DNA from: Brevibacterium iodinum ATCC 49514
Lineage (GTDB): Bacteria > Actinomycetota > Actinomycetes > Actinomycetales > Brevibacteriaceae
Assembly: GCF_900169265.1 (NCBI RefSeq)
Contig: NZ_FXYX01000001.1
Span: 372,001-436,000, forward strand
Length of the DNA: 64,000 nt
Direction: 5' to 3'
The position numbers and the translations under genes are program-made. Of the stretch, positions 52,252 to 61,204 are shown piece after piece (position 1 is the first letter of the stretch; the number at the start of each line of letters is the position of its first letter). The notes below the pieces were generated by a model. The model searched no databases. It saw only the letters and a list, made by a program, of their open reading frames with translations, and was not told the origin of the DNA.

Positions 52252-53805
52252 TCAGCTGCCGTGGGCAAGGGGTTCGGCAGCGGTTTCGCGATCGTGCGGA
52301 CTCAGCGCGTGGCCCTCAGGGCTCAGCCCGCGGTTCGCCGGGCTCAGCGGGCGCAGTTCGGTCTCGCCCGCCTCGGCGAGGATTTCAGCGACCGCCTGCC
52401 CGCGGCGGATGAGGCTGAACTCGATGCCGCCGTCAGTAGCGGTGCGGTAGCCGAAGATCGGCACCCGCGGGAGCAGGTTGTAGGAGAACGGATTCGAGAA
52501 GTAGTAGGCACCGGTCTCGGGTACGGCGACGAGGTCACCTGCGTCGAGACGCGGCAGCATCCGATCCCGGGCCAGGAGGTCGCCGGAGAAGCAGGCGGGT
52601 CCGGCGACGTCGGTCGGGACGATCTCGGTGTCGGCCTCCTCGGCGGTCTTGGGGTTCCCGTCCGAGGTGAACGGCAGGATCCGCAGGGGCCAGTCGTTCG
52701 GGGCATAGGAGGTGCGGGTGGCGACCTGGACACCAGCCTGGGTCATCACGATGCGGCGCCCGCCGGTGGTCTTCGCGTATTCGACGCGGGTGAGGATGGT
52801 GCCGGCCTTGGCGAGGAGGGCGCGGCCGAATTCGGTGACGATGTCGAATTCGAACAGGCCCGCCACCTCCCCTTCGAGCACCGAGCGGTAGTCGGCGAAG
52901 GTCGGGGTGATGTCCTCGCCGTCGAAGTTCACCGACAGTCCCCCGCCGATGTCGATGCGCGTGATCCGCCTGGTCGAGGCACGGGAGTTGATCTCCTCGG
53001 CGAGGTCGACGGCGGCGCGGATTCCGACGGCGGCCTTGTCGAGGCTGATGCCCTGCGAACCGGAGTGGACGTGGATCTGACTCAGCCAGGGGCGAGCGAG
53101 GTAGGCCTCGATGAGGGCCTCGCGGGCGCCCGGGTCGGCGAGGCCGATACCGAATTTCGAGGTTTCGGTGGCGGTGCTCAAGGCGCCGATCGCGCCCGTG
53201 CCCGACTGCGGATTGATGCGGATTCCGATCTTCGCCGAGGCGGCCGTGCTGTTCCGATCCGCCAGGATCGTGTCGAGGCGGGAGAGTTCGTCGAAGTTGT
53301 CGACATTGATCGAGACGCCGAGGTCGACGGCCCGCCACAGTTCGGCCCAGGTCTTGGCCGGGGAGTCGAAGACGATGCGGTCGGCGGCGAACCCGGCCGA
53401 GAGTGCGAGTTCGAGTTCGCCGGGGCTGGCGACCTCGCAGCCCGCTCCCGCCTCGGCGAATCGGCGCAGCAGCGACGGCAGCGGCACCGCCTTGCACGCC
53501 ACTGCATGGAGCACCTCGCGGTTCGATGCGAATGCCGAGGTCAGCCGGTCGAAAGCGGTGTCGACCCAATCGAGGTCCATGAGTCCGATCACGGCCGCCT
53601 CATCGGTCAGCGCGGGAACGGAGTCCGACTGCGCGGAGGCGTGTGCCGGCGCCGAATCCGACTGTGCAGGAGCCGAATCCGACGGCGCGGAGGCGTGTGC
53701 CGAGTGTGCCGGATCGGCTGAGCGGTGAGGCGACACACTGTTCTCTGCGATCGTTCGGATTGCTCGGGCGCGACGGTTCGGAATCGCATGGTGATGACTG
53801 GGCAT
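52252..53805 (-). CDS. Diaminopimelate-decarboxylase-like PLP enzyme (fold type III)
   Basis: A 517-residue fold-III PLP enzyme. After a 65-residue Ser/Ala/His-rich tail, the PLP-lysine is at AVACKAVPL (Lys about 105), the phosphate-binding Gly run is IDIGGGLSVNF, substrate motif HVHSGSQG is present, and GPACFSGDLLARD corresponds to the C-E-S-x-D loop at the dimer active site. It departs from LysA in several motifs, resembling Y4yA-type proteins, so substrate is uncertain. It sits between PucR and the peptide importer. DAP released from wall peptides would be a fitting substrate; this is inference. Confidence 0.82.
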   Translation of the reverse strand: MPSHHHAIPNRRARAIRTIAENSVSPHRSADPAHSAHASAPSDSAPAQSDSAPAHASAQSDSVPALTDEAAVIGLMDLDWVDTAFDRLTSAFASNREVLHAVACKAVPLPSLLRRFAEAGAGCEVASPGELELALSAGFAADRIVFDSPAKTWAELWRAVDLGVSINVDNFDELSRLDTILADRNSTAASAKIGIRINPQSGTGAIGALSTATETSKFGIGLADPGAREALIEAYLARPWLSQIHVHSGSQGISLDKAAVGIRAAVDLAEEINSRASTRRITRIDIGGGLSVNFDGEDITPTFADYRSVLEGEVAGLFEFDIVTEFGRALLAKAGTILTRVEYAKTTGGRRIVMTQAGVQVATRTSYAPNDWPLRILPFTSDGNPKTAEEADTEIVPTDVAGPACFSGDLLARDRMLPRLDAGDLVAVPETGAYYFSNPFSYNLLPRVPIFGYRTATDGGIEFSLIRRGQAVAEILAEAGETELRPLSPANRGLSPEGHALSPHDRETAAEPLAHGS

Positions 53806-53903
53806 AACGTCCTTCGTTCGAGATCTGTTGTCACTTTAGGACGGCTGACCTCGAAGAACACACGATAATTCGCCAATCTTCGCAGAAGCTGATTGTAGGT
53901 TTC

Positions 53904-55814
53904 TCACGACCGGTCGTGAGCGAGCACGGAGAGTTCGAGCCAGAGCCGCTCGGCCGGTTCCGCCGTTGAGAGACCGGTGATCTCCTCGATCCGGCCGAGG
54001 CGATGTCGCAGCGAATTCGTGTGCACATGAAGTCGGCGGGAGGCCTCGGCCGAGTTGCCGACCGTGGCGAAGTAGACGCGCAGAGTCTCGAGCAGGCTGC
54101 CGTTGTGCTGAGAGTCGTGAGCGGCCAGTGCCTGTGCCGGACCGAGCACTCCGGCGCCCGACGGAGTGCGCTGGCCGGTGGGTGCTCGCCCGTCGGCAGG
54201 TCCGGGCCCTCCGCCGATCACACGCTCATCTGCGGCCAGCAGCGTATCGGCGACCTGCAGACCGACCACCCTCGCTGCCACGTCGCGGATGGTCGCCCCG
54301 ACGATTCGGCCGTGAGCACTCGGGCTCGCACGTGTGCCCGAGTTCTTCTGTGGGGTCGGGTCCACATCATCATCGTCGTCCGCGCCAGGACCCGCCTCGG
54401 TGACGGTCTGCACGGCGTCGACGATATATGCGGCTTCGGCCCACGACCGGTGCACGGCATCGAGGCGGTCGACCGGGGTGCCGACCCCGAAGCACAGGGT
54501 CTCCGATTTCGGCAGGGACCTGCGCAGAGCGGCGATGACGTGATCGCGCACTTGATCGGCGTTCATCGGCTCGCTCATCTGCACCAATGCCGCGAGGTGG
54601 ACCCGCTCCCCGGTTCCGGATCGATTCATGCTGACATCTGCCGGACCGTTATATGCCGGACCGACAGGGACAGAACCATGTCCGGCGTGTGCGGCACCGG
54701 TGGAGCTCACGTGCGCGAGCACGGCATCGGCGAAGGCGGCCCGCAGATGGAACCGCAGGACGGGCTCTCGGTCGGGGGCCACCTCGGTGAAGGCAAGGAC
54801 GCAGAAGCTGCCCGAGAACGGCAGCGACAGCAGGGTCGCCGACGGCCCGAGATCGGCCGAGCCGGCGAGGATCCCGCCGAGAGCCTCCCGGCGGATGCGC
54901 TTCTCGAACGGTGACCGGCGCAGGGTCCGAAGCATCACTGGCAGGGCCGCGCGGGCGGCGTCGCACAGCACCTCGCGCAGCGGTTCGGGGTCGACCTCGG
55001 CCGGGTAGGCCGCCCAGATCGTCCCGATGAGTTCGCCCTCGCTGCGCAGGGCGATGACCGATCGAGCCGGTGATGTGCCTTCGGCGGGACGTTCGACGAC
55101 ATCGGTGGAACGGCGGATCGTGTCGAGGAACCCGGATTCCTCGAGTTCGGCGATCCGCCAGTCGGGAATGGCCCCGGACAGGATCGTCTCGCGTCGGATC
55201 TCATCGAGCTCGTCGCCGAGGTTCGCATGCGCGAGCACTCGGGAGGCTGGGTCCTCGATCGTGATCGACGCGCCAGTGGTTTCGGCGATGACGGCGGCCA
55301 GGGCGCTGAGGTCGTCGACATCAGGCCAGGCCAGGGCGCTCGTCGCCCCTTCGATGAGCTGTCGCAGCTGGACGAGGATCTCCGACCACGTCACATGCGG
55401 CGATCGTTCGAGAAGGACCGGAGCCCGGCCCGCACTCCCCCGCAGGTCGGCCCCGTCACCGAGGTGGCTGTGCGTTCCGGGCGGGACGACGAGGGCGGCG
55501 GCTCCCACATAGTCGGTCAGCACGGAATCGAGCCCGGCAGGGCTGCGCACAGGTTCGGTGACGAGGACGACTGTGGCGTTCAAGGAGCCGTGGTCAGTCG
55601 CCTCGGCGGTCGAAACCGTGCGTGTAGCGGTAAGCGGAGCCGCACGTGGAGCAGTGAGCGCTGGGGCCGACGGCTCTGTGGAAGCGGCTGGCAGGTCGAA
55701 GCCGAATTCGACTCGCGCGACCGCGACGTCATCGGCCACCTCCGTCAGCGGCAGGAGGAACCCCTCCGTGTCCCGGATCAGGCGGGACAGTCGCGGACTC
55801 GCAGTGTCGGTCAT
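53904..55814 (-). CDS. PucR-family transcriptional regulator
   Basis: A 636-residue regulator. The C-terminal HTH_30 is clear: LRVYFATVGNSAEASRRLHVHTNSLRHRLGRIEEITGLS, with the long L-R-x-R-L-x-R-I helix of PucR. The middle holds a GGDEF-like diverged domain, and the N-terminus a purine-regulator-type ligand region. PucR proteins usually activate neighbouring catabolic genes, so the peptide cluster just downstream is a plausible target. The ATG is six bases after TACAGT. Confidence 0.87.
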   Translation of the reverse strand: MTDTASPRLSRLIRDTEGFLLPLTEVADDVAVARVEFGFDLPAASTEPSAPALTAPRAAPLTATRTVSTAEATDHGSLNATVVLVTEPVRSPAGLDSVLTDYVGAAALVVPPGTHSHLGDGADLRGSAGRAPVLLERSPHVTWSEILVQLRQLIEGATSALAWPDVDDLSALAAVIAETTGASITIEDPASRVLAHANLGDELDEIRRETILSGAIPDWRIAELEESGFLDTIRRSTDVVERPAEGTSPARSVIALRSEGELIGTIWAAYPAEVDPEPLREVLCDAARAALPVMLRTLRRSPFEKRIRREALGGILAGSADLGPSATLLSLPFSGSFCVLAFTEVAPDREPVLRFHLRAAFADAVLAHVSSTGAAHAGHGSVPVGPAYNGPADVSMNRSGTGERVHLAALVQMSEPMNADQVRDHVIAALRRSLPKSETLCFGVGTPVDRLDAVHRSWAEAAYIVDAVQTVTEAGPGADDDDDVDPTPQKNSGTRASPSAHGRIVGATIRDVAARVVGLQVADTLLAADERVIGGGPGPADGRAPTGQRTPSGAGVLGPAQALAAHDSQHNGSLLETLRVYFATVGNSAEASRRLHVHTNSLRHRLGRIEEITGLSTAEPAERLWLELSVLAHDRS

Positions 55815-55820
55815 GCTCCC

Positions 55821-55826
55821 ACTGTA
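55821..55826 (-). promoter_or_regulatory. Probable -10 of a leaderless pucR promoter
   Basis: TACAGT on the minus strand, six bases (GGGAGC), then ATG 55814. Confidence 0.6.
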
Positions 55827-55873
55827 GTCAACGACCGACCGTGGTCGGGAGGATCTGCGTCAGCGGAACCGGT

Positions 55874-55957
55874 CGCCTCGGTCGGGTGGGATGAACCGGA
55901 CGGGTCGGCCGCCTCGGCGGGGTGGGGTTGAGTCGAATCAGCCGTCCGCCTCGGCGG
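55874..55957. repeat. 36/37-bp degenerate repeat phased by CGCCTCGG
   Basis: CGCCTCGG begins at 55874, 55910 and 55947, each followed by a G-rich run such as CGGGGTGGGG. It fills the gap between the PucR gene and the response-regulator 3' end. Confidence 0.65.
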
Positions 55958-55964
55958 GGGCAGA

Positions 55965-56744
55965 TCATTCCGGGGAGAAGAATTTGAACTGGAGGGCTCG
56001 GACGACGAGCTGGGCGAGATTGCGCGCCCCCAGTTTGAGGCGCAGGTTGCGGGCGTGCGACTTCATGGTTGACATGGCCACCGATCGGTCAGCGGCGATC
56101 TCCTCGTAGCTGTGGCCCTGGCAGAGCAGGGTGAGCAGCTCCAGCTCGCGGGCGGTCAGCTGCGGTGCCGCGTCGGGGGCGTCGGGCAGGGGATCTCCGC
56201 TGATGACGATGTCCTCGGCCAACCCTCTGAGCAGTTCGGGGCTCTCCCCCGCCGAGGCGGCCCGCACGATCGAGACGAGTTCCCTCTCCCCGGCCGTCTT
56301 GTTGATCACGGCGAGTGCACCGGCTTCGAGCCCGCGGGCGATTCCCGGACCAGGCGATACGGTCGTCAGGAGCACGACGCGGGCTTCGGGGTCGAGGTCC
56401 ATGATCGCCGCCGTCGCATCGACGCCGCTCATTCCCGGCGGCATGTTGACGTCCATGAGGACGAGGTCGGGACGTTCGGCATCGAAAGCGGCGATGGCCT
56501 CTTCGCCGGAGTGGACGGGGTCGAGGACACGGAAGGAACCGGCATCATCGAGCGTCTGGGCCACGGCTCGCGTCGTCCACGAATCGTCATCGACGACGAG
56601 CACGGAGGTGCGTGCGGCGGAGTAAGGGGTCATGTCGTGGTCGGCCTGCGGCATGGTCGTCTCCGGTCTCAGGTGAGGGGCCGCCTCCGAGGTCGCGTAA
56701 GTGGCCGAGGTGGTGTGCGGGGCCGCGTGGGAGTGCGACGCCAT
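55965..56744 (-). CDS. NarL/LuxR-type response regulator
   Basis: A 259-residue response regulator. After 45 disordered residues, the receiver has SVLVVDDDSW, PDLVLMDVNMP with the phosphorylated Asp, LLTTVSPG and NKTAGERELV for the lysine. The C-terminal LuxR HTH has LTARELELLTLLCQGHSYEEIAADRSVAMSTMKSHARNLRLKLGARN. Its ATG overlaps the kinase stop (TGATG). Target genes are unknown; the pair is separate from the peptide cluster by a promoter-bearing gap. Confidence 0.9.
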   Translation of the reverse strand: MASHSHAAPHTTSATYATSEAAPHLRPETTMPQADHDMTPYSAARTSVLVVDDDSWTTRAVAQTLDDAGSFRVLDPVHSGEEAIAAFDAERPDLVLMDVNMPPGMSGVDATAAIMDLDPEARVVLLTTVSPGPGIARGLEAGALAVINKTAGERELVSIVRAASAGESPELLRGLAEDIVISGDPLPDAPDAAPQLTARELELLTLLCQGHSYEEIAADRSVAMSTMKSHARNLRLKLGARNLAQLVVRALQFKFFSPE

Positions 56745-58315
56745 CAGGCGTCGACCTTGTCCCGGCCGCCCTTCGTACGGCTGGCATTGCTGCGGCTGCC
56801 GCTGCCGTTGCTGTGGCTGCCGTTGCTGAGGCGGTAGGTCGCCTCGCCCGAGGTGCCCGATCCAGCGGTGTCCGTGCCCGTGAGTCGATCGGGAGCCTCG
56901 GCACTGGTCGCCTCCAACGCACCCACCCTGCCTGCGCCTGAGGCCGAATCGGCACTGTGATCGGCGCCCGGTGCCTCAGCCGAGGTGGCACCAGGATTCT
57001 CTGCACTTGACGACACAGCGCTGGTGTCGAAGTCATCATCGACGACGTCGATCATGTCCGCGTCCGAGGAAGACCGCGCGGTATCCGATTTGGAGGAAGC
57101 CTGCGCTGAAGGGGTGATGAAACGGATCGGCAGGGCCACCTCGACGACGGTTCTCCTCCGTTCATCCTCGTCCACCCGGCAGACGCCGCCCACGGCCGCG
57201 GCCCGGCGGGACAGCGACCGCGGCGCTTTGCTCAGGGCGGTCGGTGATTCGTTCGTGCTGCGGCAGAGCAGCTCGGCCCGGTCACCGCGCTCACCTCGCA
57301 TTTCGACGGCGAGGGTGGCGGGGGTGCCCGGAACGGAGTGGCGGATGACGTTCGTGGCGAGCTCGAGCATCACGGCCCGGAAATGGTGTGACATGGTGCC
57401 GGTCGCGTGGGTCGGCAGGCGGGAGAGCTCAGTGGTCAGCGGAACGGAACCGGCCGCACACCCGTCCTCGATCGCCGTCGTCAGCTGTTCCGCCTCGGCG
57501 CGGAACCGAACCCGAGAGGTGGCGGAGTCCCCGGTGCAGGCCTCGGCCTCCCACCTGCTCAGGCTCGTCACCAGCTGTCGGAGCCGTTTCGTGGCCTCGG
57601 CGTTGACCAGCGCCAACTCGGCGAGGAGGCGGGCCGCAGTCTCGGGATCGCTTTCCTTGGCGAGGGTGCGGATGATCGCGGATTCGGTGGTCAACGAATG
57701 CGAGATGGTGTCGTGCATGTCACTGGTGAACCGGGCGCGCATGGCATCGAGTGACTTCTGGTGGTCGACTGCGGCGCGTTCGCGGCGGTCGATCTCACTG
57801 CGGATTCGAGCTTCGACGAAGGACGCGCACAGGCCGAGGATCGAGTAGGTCAGCCAGCCGTAGCCGAGGTCGGTGAACCCTTCGAAGCCGGCGTCATAGG
57901 ATCCGAGTCGGGTCGATGCGCCGAGGTAGACGGCCAGTCCGACGGTGCCCAGCGCGAAGCCGATCCAGCGGCGGCGGCTGATCAGGACCGCGGTGGCGAG
58001 GATGAGCGCCTCGGGGAACATGTTCTCCAGGTCCGGGTAGAGCATGGAGAACGCAATGCCCAGTCCGGTCGTCGCGATGACGATGCTCAGCGGCAGGAAG
58101 CCGGCTAAGACGATGAGTCCGTAGGCGAGGATGAGCAGGCCTGCGTAGCGGGGTTCGGTGATCTCGAACGACCCGGGCACCAGGATCGTCAGACCCATGA
58201 TGAGGGCCAGCAGACGGATCGGCGGATCGATGAAGCGCGGCCCCCGAAGGAAGTGCCACACTCGGTCCGGGACGCTCGCTGACGTGCCGGTCGCGCTGTC
58301 GATCTCTCCAGTCAT
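56744..58315 (-). CDS. NarL-type sensor histidine kinase with long disordered tail
   Basis: A 523-residue HisKA_3 kinase. Four to six N-terminal helices (about 30-165), H-box RFTSDMHDTISHSLTTESAIIRTLA with the phosphorylated His, and a HATPase with MLELATNVIRHSVPGT. The G-boxes are short or diverged. The last 120 residues are Ser/Ala/Asp rich and disordered. The stimulus is unknown. It partners the response regulator overlapping its stop. Confidence 0.87.
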   Translation of the reverse strand: MTGEIDSATGTSASVPDRVWHFLRGPRFIDPPIRLLALIMGLTILVPGSFEITEPRYAGLLILAYGLIVLAGFLPLSIVIATTGLGIAFSMLYPDLENMFPEALILATAVLISRRRWIGFALGTVGLAVYLGASTRLGSYDAGFEGFTDLGYGWLTYSILGLCASFVEARIRSEIDRRERAAVDHQKSLDAMRARFTSDMHDTISHSLTTESAIIRTLAKESDPETAARLLAELALVNAEATKRLRQLVTSLSRWEAEACTGDSATSRVRFRAEAEQLTTAIEDGCAAGSVPLTTELSRLPTHATGTMSHHFRAVMLELATNVIRHSVPGTPATLAVEMRGERGDRAELLCRSTNESPTALSKAPRSLSRRAAAVGGVCRVDEDERRRTVVEVALPIRFITPSAQASSKSDTARSSSDADMIDVVDDDFDTSAVSSSAENPGATSAEAPGADHSADSASGAGRVGALEATSAEAPDRLTGTDTAGSGTSGEATYRLSNGSHSNGSGSRSNASRTKGGRDKVDA

Positions 58316-58348
58316 GGCCTCTATTGTGCTACAACTGCACCCCCCGAA

Positions 58349-58404
58349 CTACCTGACGGCGGCCCAGCAACCTCGCGCGAGGTTGCTGGGCCGCCGTCAG
58401 GTAG
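58349..58404. repeat. Perfect 56-bp palindrome
   Basis: Two 28-base arms (58349-58376 and 58377-58404) are exact reverse complements with no spacer, each containing GACGGCGGCCCAGCAACC or its complement. It lies between gabT and the kinase gene and could terminate gabT. A one-mismatch half copy lies at 1764-1798, which marks it as a dispersed repeat. Confidence 0.9.
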
Positions 58405-58419
58405 CAATTAGGAGGAGGG

Positions 58420-59784
58420 TCAGCCGAGGAGTTCGGCGAGGGCTGCCTCGATGACGTCGAAGGCATCGCCCAGAAGCTCGTCGGAGATCGTCAGCGGCGG
58501 CAGGAAGCGCAGGATGTTGCTGAAGGTTCCCGTGGTGAGCACGAGGACGCCGTTCTTCGCGCAGTAGTCCGCGATCTTCTTCACGAGATCCGCGTTCGGC
58601 TCGATCGAATCGTGCTCGACGAACTCGGCGGCGATCATGGCACCGCGGCCGCGGATGTCGCCGACCTCGGGGTACTTCGACTGCAGCTTCGTCAGGCGGT
58701 CGACGATGATCTCACCGATAGCCAGGGCACGCTCCGGCAGTCCGTCCTCTTCGTATGAGGCGATGGCGCCGAGCGCTGCGGCACAAGCGGCGGGGTTGCC
58801 GCCGTAGGTTCCGCCGAGGCGGCCCGGTCCGACCGAGTCCATGATGTCCGCGCGACCGGTCACGGCCGACAGCGGCAGACCGCCCGCGATGCCCTTGGCC
58901 GTGGTGATGAGGTCGGGCACGATGCCCTCCCACTCGGAGGCGAACATCTTGCCGGTGCGGGCGAATCCGGCCTGCACCTCGTCGGCGACGAAGACGATGC
59001 CCTTCTCGCGGGCGTAGTCGACGAGCGTGGGCAGAAAGCCCTCGGCCGGGACGATGAAGCCGCCCTCACCCTGGATGGGTTCGATGACGATCGCAGCGAC
59101 GTATTCGGAGCCGATCTGCTTTTCGATCATCGTGATGACGCGCTTGGCTGCGTCCTCACCGCTGATCTTCGTGCCGGCCGCATCGTTGTCGCGGTACGGG
59201 TAGGACATGGGTGCGCGGTAGACCTCACCGGCGAAGGGGCCGAAGCCGGCCTTGTAGGGCGCTGCCTTCGCAGTCATCGCCATGGTCAGGTTGGTCCGAC
59301 CGTGGTAAGCGTGGTCGAAGACGACGACGGCGTCGCGGCCGGTGTGGGCGCGAGCGATCTTCACAGCGTTCTCGACGGCCTCGGCACCGGAGTTGAGCAA
59401 CACGGTGCGCTTCTCGTGGTCACCCGGAGTGAGGCGATTGAGGGCTTCGGCGACCTCGACGTAGCTCTCGTAGGGGTTGACCATGAAGCAGGTGTGGGTG
59501 AAGGCCTCGAGCTGCGCCTTCGCGGCCTCGACCACGCGGGGGTTCGAGTTGCCGGCCGTGGTCACGGCGATGCCCGAGCCGAGGTCGACGAGCTGGTTTC
59601 CGTCGGCGTCCTTGAGAATGCCGCCACCGGCCGCAACCACGTAGGCGGGCAGGCTCGAACCGACACCGGTCGCCACGGCTGACTTGCGACGTTCCTCGAT
59701 CTCACGGGACTTCGGTCCCGGAATCTCGGTGACGATCCTACGTTCCTGCGGCAGAGCTTCGCCGCCAATTTCCAAAGCTGTCAT
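58420..59784 (-). CDS. gabT: 4-aminobutyrate aminotransferase
   Basis: Class III PLP aminotransferase, 454 residues, converting GABA and 2-oxoglutarate to succinate semialdehyde and glutamate. Motifs: LNSGAEAVENAVKIARAHTGR, FDHAYHGRTNLTMAMT, EPIQGEGGFIVPA, FVADEVQAGFARTGKMFASE and the PLP-lysine in TTAKGIAGGLPLSAV. GABA-type over ornithine-type is the best call by overall match. A strong promoter (GTGACA, 18 bases, TATTCT) puts the start seven bases after the -10. Confidence 0.92.
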   Translation of the reverse strand: MTALEIGGEALPQERRIVTEIPGPKSREIEERRKSAVATGVGSSLPAYVVAAGGGILKDADGNQLVDLGSGIAVTTAGNSNPRVVEAAKAQLEAFTHTCFMVNPYESYVEVAEALNRLTPGDHEKRTVLLNSGAEAVENAVKIARAHTGRDAVVVFDHAYHGRTNLTMAMTAKAAPYKAGFGPFAGEVYRAPMSYPYRDNDAAGTKISGEDAAKRVITMIEKQIGSEYVAAIVIEPIQGEGGFIVPAEGFLPTLVDYAREKGIVFVADEVQAGFARTGKMFASEWEGIVPDLITTAKGIAGGLPLSAVTGRADIMDSVGPGRLGGTYGGNPAACAAALGAIASYEEDGLPERALAIGEIIVDRLTKLQSKYPEVGDIRGRGAMIAAEFVEHDSIEPNADLVKKIADYCAKNGVLVLTTGTFSNILRFLPPLTISDELLGDAFDVIEAALAELLG

Positions 59785-59791
59785 AAGGGGA

Positions 59792-59821
59792 AGAATAGAG
59801 GTTATCGACGCTTTTTGTCAC
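59792..59821 (-). promoter_or_regulatory. Promoter of gabT, near leaderless
   Basis: GTGACA (59821-59816), an 18-base spacer and TATTCT (59797-59792), then seven bases to ATG 59784. Confidence 0.65.
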
Positions 59822-59991
59822 TTGCCGTCCGAGGGCTGAGCAGAACCGCTCGCAACGGAGAGACGAACGCGCGGATTCGGGCCAGATAGGGTGCGAAATC
59901 CGCAGCCGTTCACCGGCCGTCGAATTCCCTAGTCAGGCCGCCCACAGCGAGGGCAGAAGCAACCCATGGCCGCACCCCAGACTCCCTGTGA

Positions 59992-61203
59992 TCAGCGGTT
60001 CTGGCTGCGGGCGTCGACGTCCCTGTTCCGTTCCGGTAGCACGCGCTCGTGGTCGCGCATCGGCACGACGATCGTCTCCTGAGCACCGATGACGCGTTCG
60101 CCGTCGCCGATTTCGAAGCTCAGCTGCGACTCGGGGGCAAGGTTCCGTTTGACCACGGCCAGACCGATCGGTCCGAGCTCCCAGTGCACGGTCACCGAGG
60201 TCAGAGTGCCCACGGATCGTTCGGACCCGCGGACTTCAGCGAGCACCTCGGTGCCGGGATCCGGGGCGATATGGCCGGACCCGTCGAGATGGACGAAGGT
60301 CAGACGCCTGGGCGGCTGACCGAGATTGTGGACGCGCGCCACCGCTTCCTGACCGCGGTAGCAGCCCTTGGCCAGGTGCACGGCCGTGCGCAGCAGGTCG
60401 AGTTCGCCGACGAGGGCCTTGTGATCGATTTCATTCCGGCCCGGTCGCCAGGCAGCGATCCGCAGGGCTTCCCAGGCATCGAAGCCGGCCATGTCGAAGC
60501 TGTTCGCCGACAGCCCCTGCAGGTCAGAGCGCTTGACGATGCCGATGACGAACGGAGTCTCAAGACCCGGGTGGTCGGTTCCGGCGACACCGTGCCCGAT
60601 GTCGATCTGCGCGTAGGAGGCCGAACCGCTTCCGATGTGCGGCCACGGATCGGACCAGGTCCGGGTGACGGGCAGGGTCTCCGACAGAGCGGTGATGGCG
60701 CCGAAGCACTGATAGTCGTCGCTGAGGTCCTCGATCTCGACGCGCATCATGAAGACCATCTTGCGCAGGAAGTCCAGTGTCGCATCGGTGTTGAGGTCGC
60801 TGATCGCCCACAGCGCCTCACCGTCGTCGATGAGCTTCAGCCAGCCTTCGATGCGACCGTTCGGATCGAGCACGAGGGTTTCGGTGGACACTCCGGGGGC
60901 CAGGCTGTCGATCTTCTGCGTGGTAATCGAGTTCAGCCAGGTCAGACGGTCGGGTCCGCTCAGACGCAGCACGCGGAGGTGAGCGAGGTCGACGAGACCG
61001 TCCTTCTCCACGAGCACGCGCTGCTCTCGCAGAGGAGCTCCGTAGTGGATGGGAGTCTCGGCGAGGTCGCCGGCCCCGAACACCGCGGTCGAACTCAGCC
61101 CGCGGGCCAGCGACGAGCGCCGAACCGCCTCGGTGGGGGTGTCGGTGTTCTCCGGCGACGGCGAATCGTTGAAGTCAGAATTCGGCGACACGGGATCAGT
61201 CAT
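59992..61203 (-). CDS. ygfZ: YgfZ/GcvT-fold iron-sulfur cluster repair protein
   Basis: A 403-residue folate-binding GcvT-fold protein. The YgfZ signature K-G-C-Y-x-G-Q-E is present as LAKGCYRGQEAVARVHN, with the conserved cysteine. YgfZ proteins help maintain Fe-S enzymes such as MiaB with folate. The first 40 residues are disordered and lineage specific. The ATG starts just after the stop of the nitrobindin-like gene (TAATATG), so the two are coupled. Confidence 0.93.
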   Translation of the reverse strand: MTDPVSPNSDFNDSPSPENTDTPTEAVRRSSLARGLSSTAVFGAGDLAETPIHYGAPLREQRVLVEKDGLVDLAHLRVLRLSGPDRLTWLNSITTQKIDSLAPGVSTETLVLDPNGRIEGWLKLIDDGEALWAISDLNTDATLDFLRKMVFMMRVEIEDLSDDYQCFGAITALSETLPVTRTWSDPWPHIGSGSASYAQIDIGHGVAGTDHPGLETPFVIGIVKRSDLQGLSANSFDMAGFDAWEALRIAAWRPGRNEIDHKALVGELDLLRTAVHLAKGCYRGQEAVARVHNLGQPPRRLTFVHLDGSGHIAPDPGTEVLAEVRGSERSVGTLTSVTVHWELGPIGLAVVKRNLAPESQLSFEIGDGERVIGAQETIVVPMRDHERVLPERNRDVDARSQNR

Positions 61204-61204
61204 A

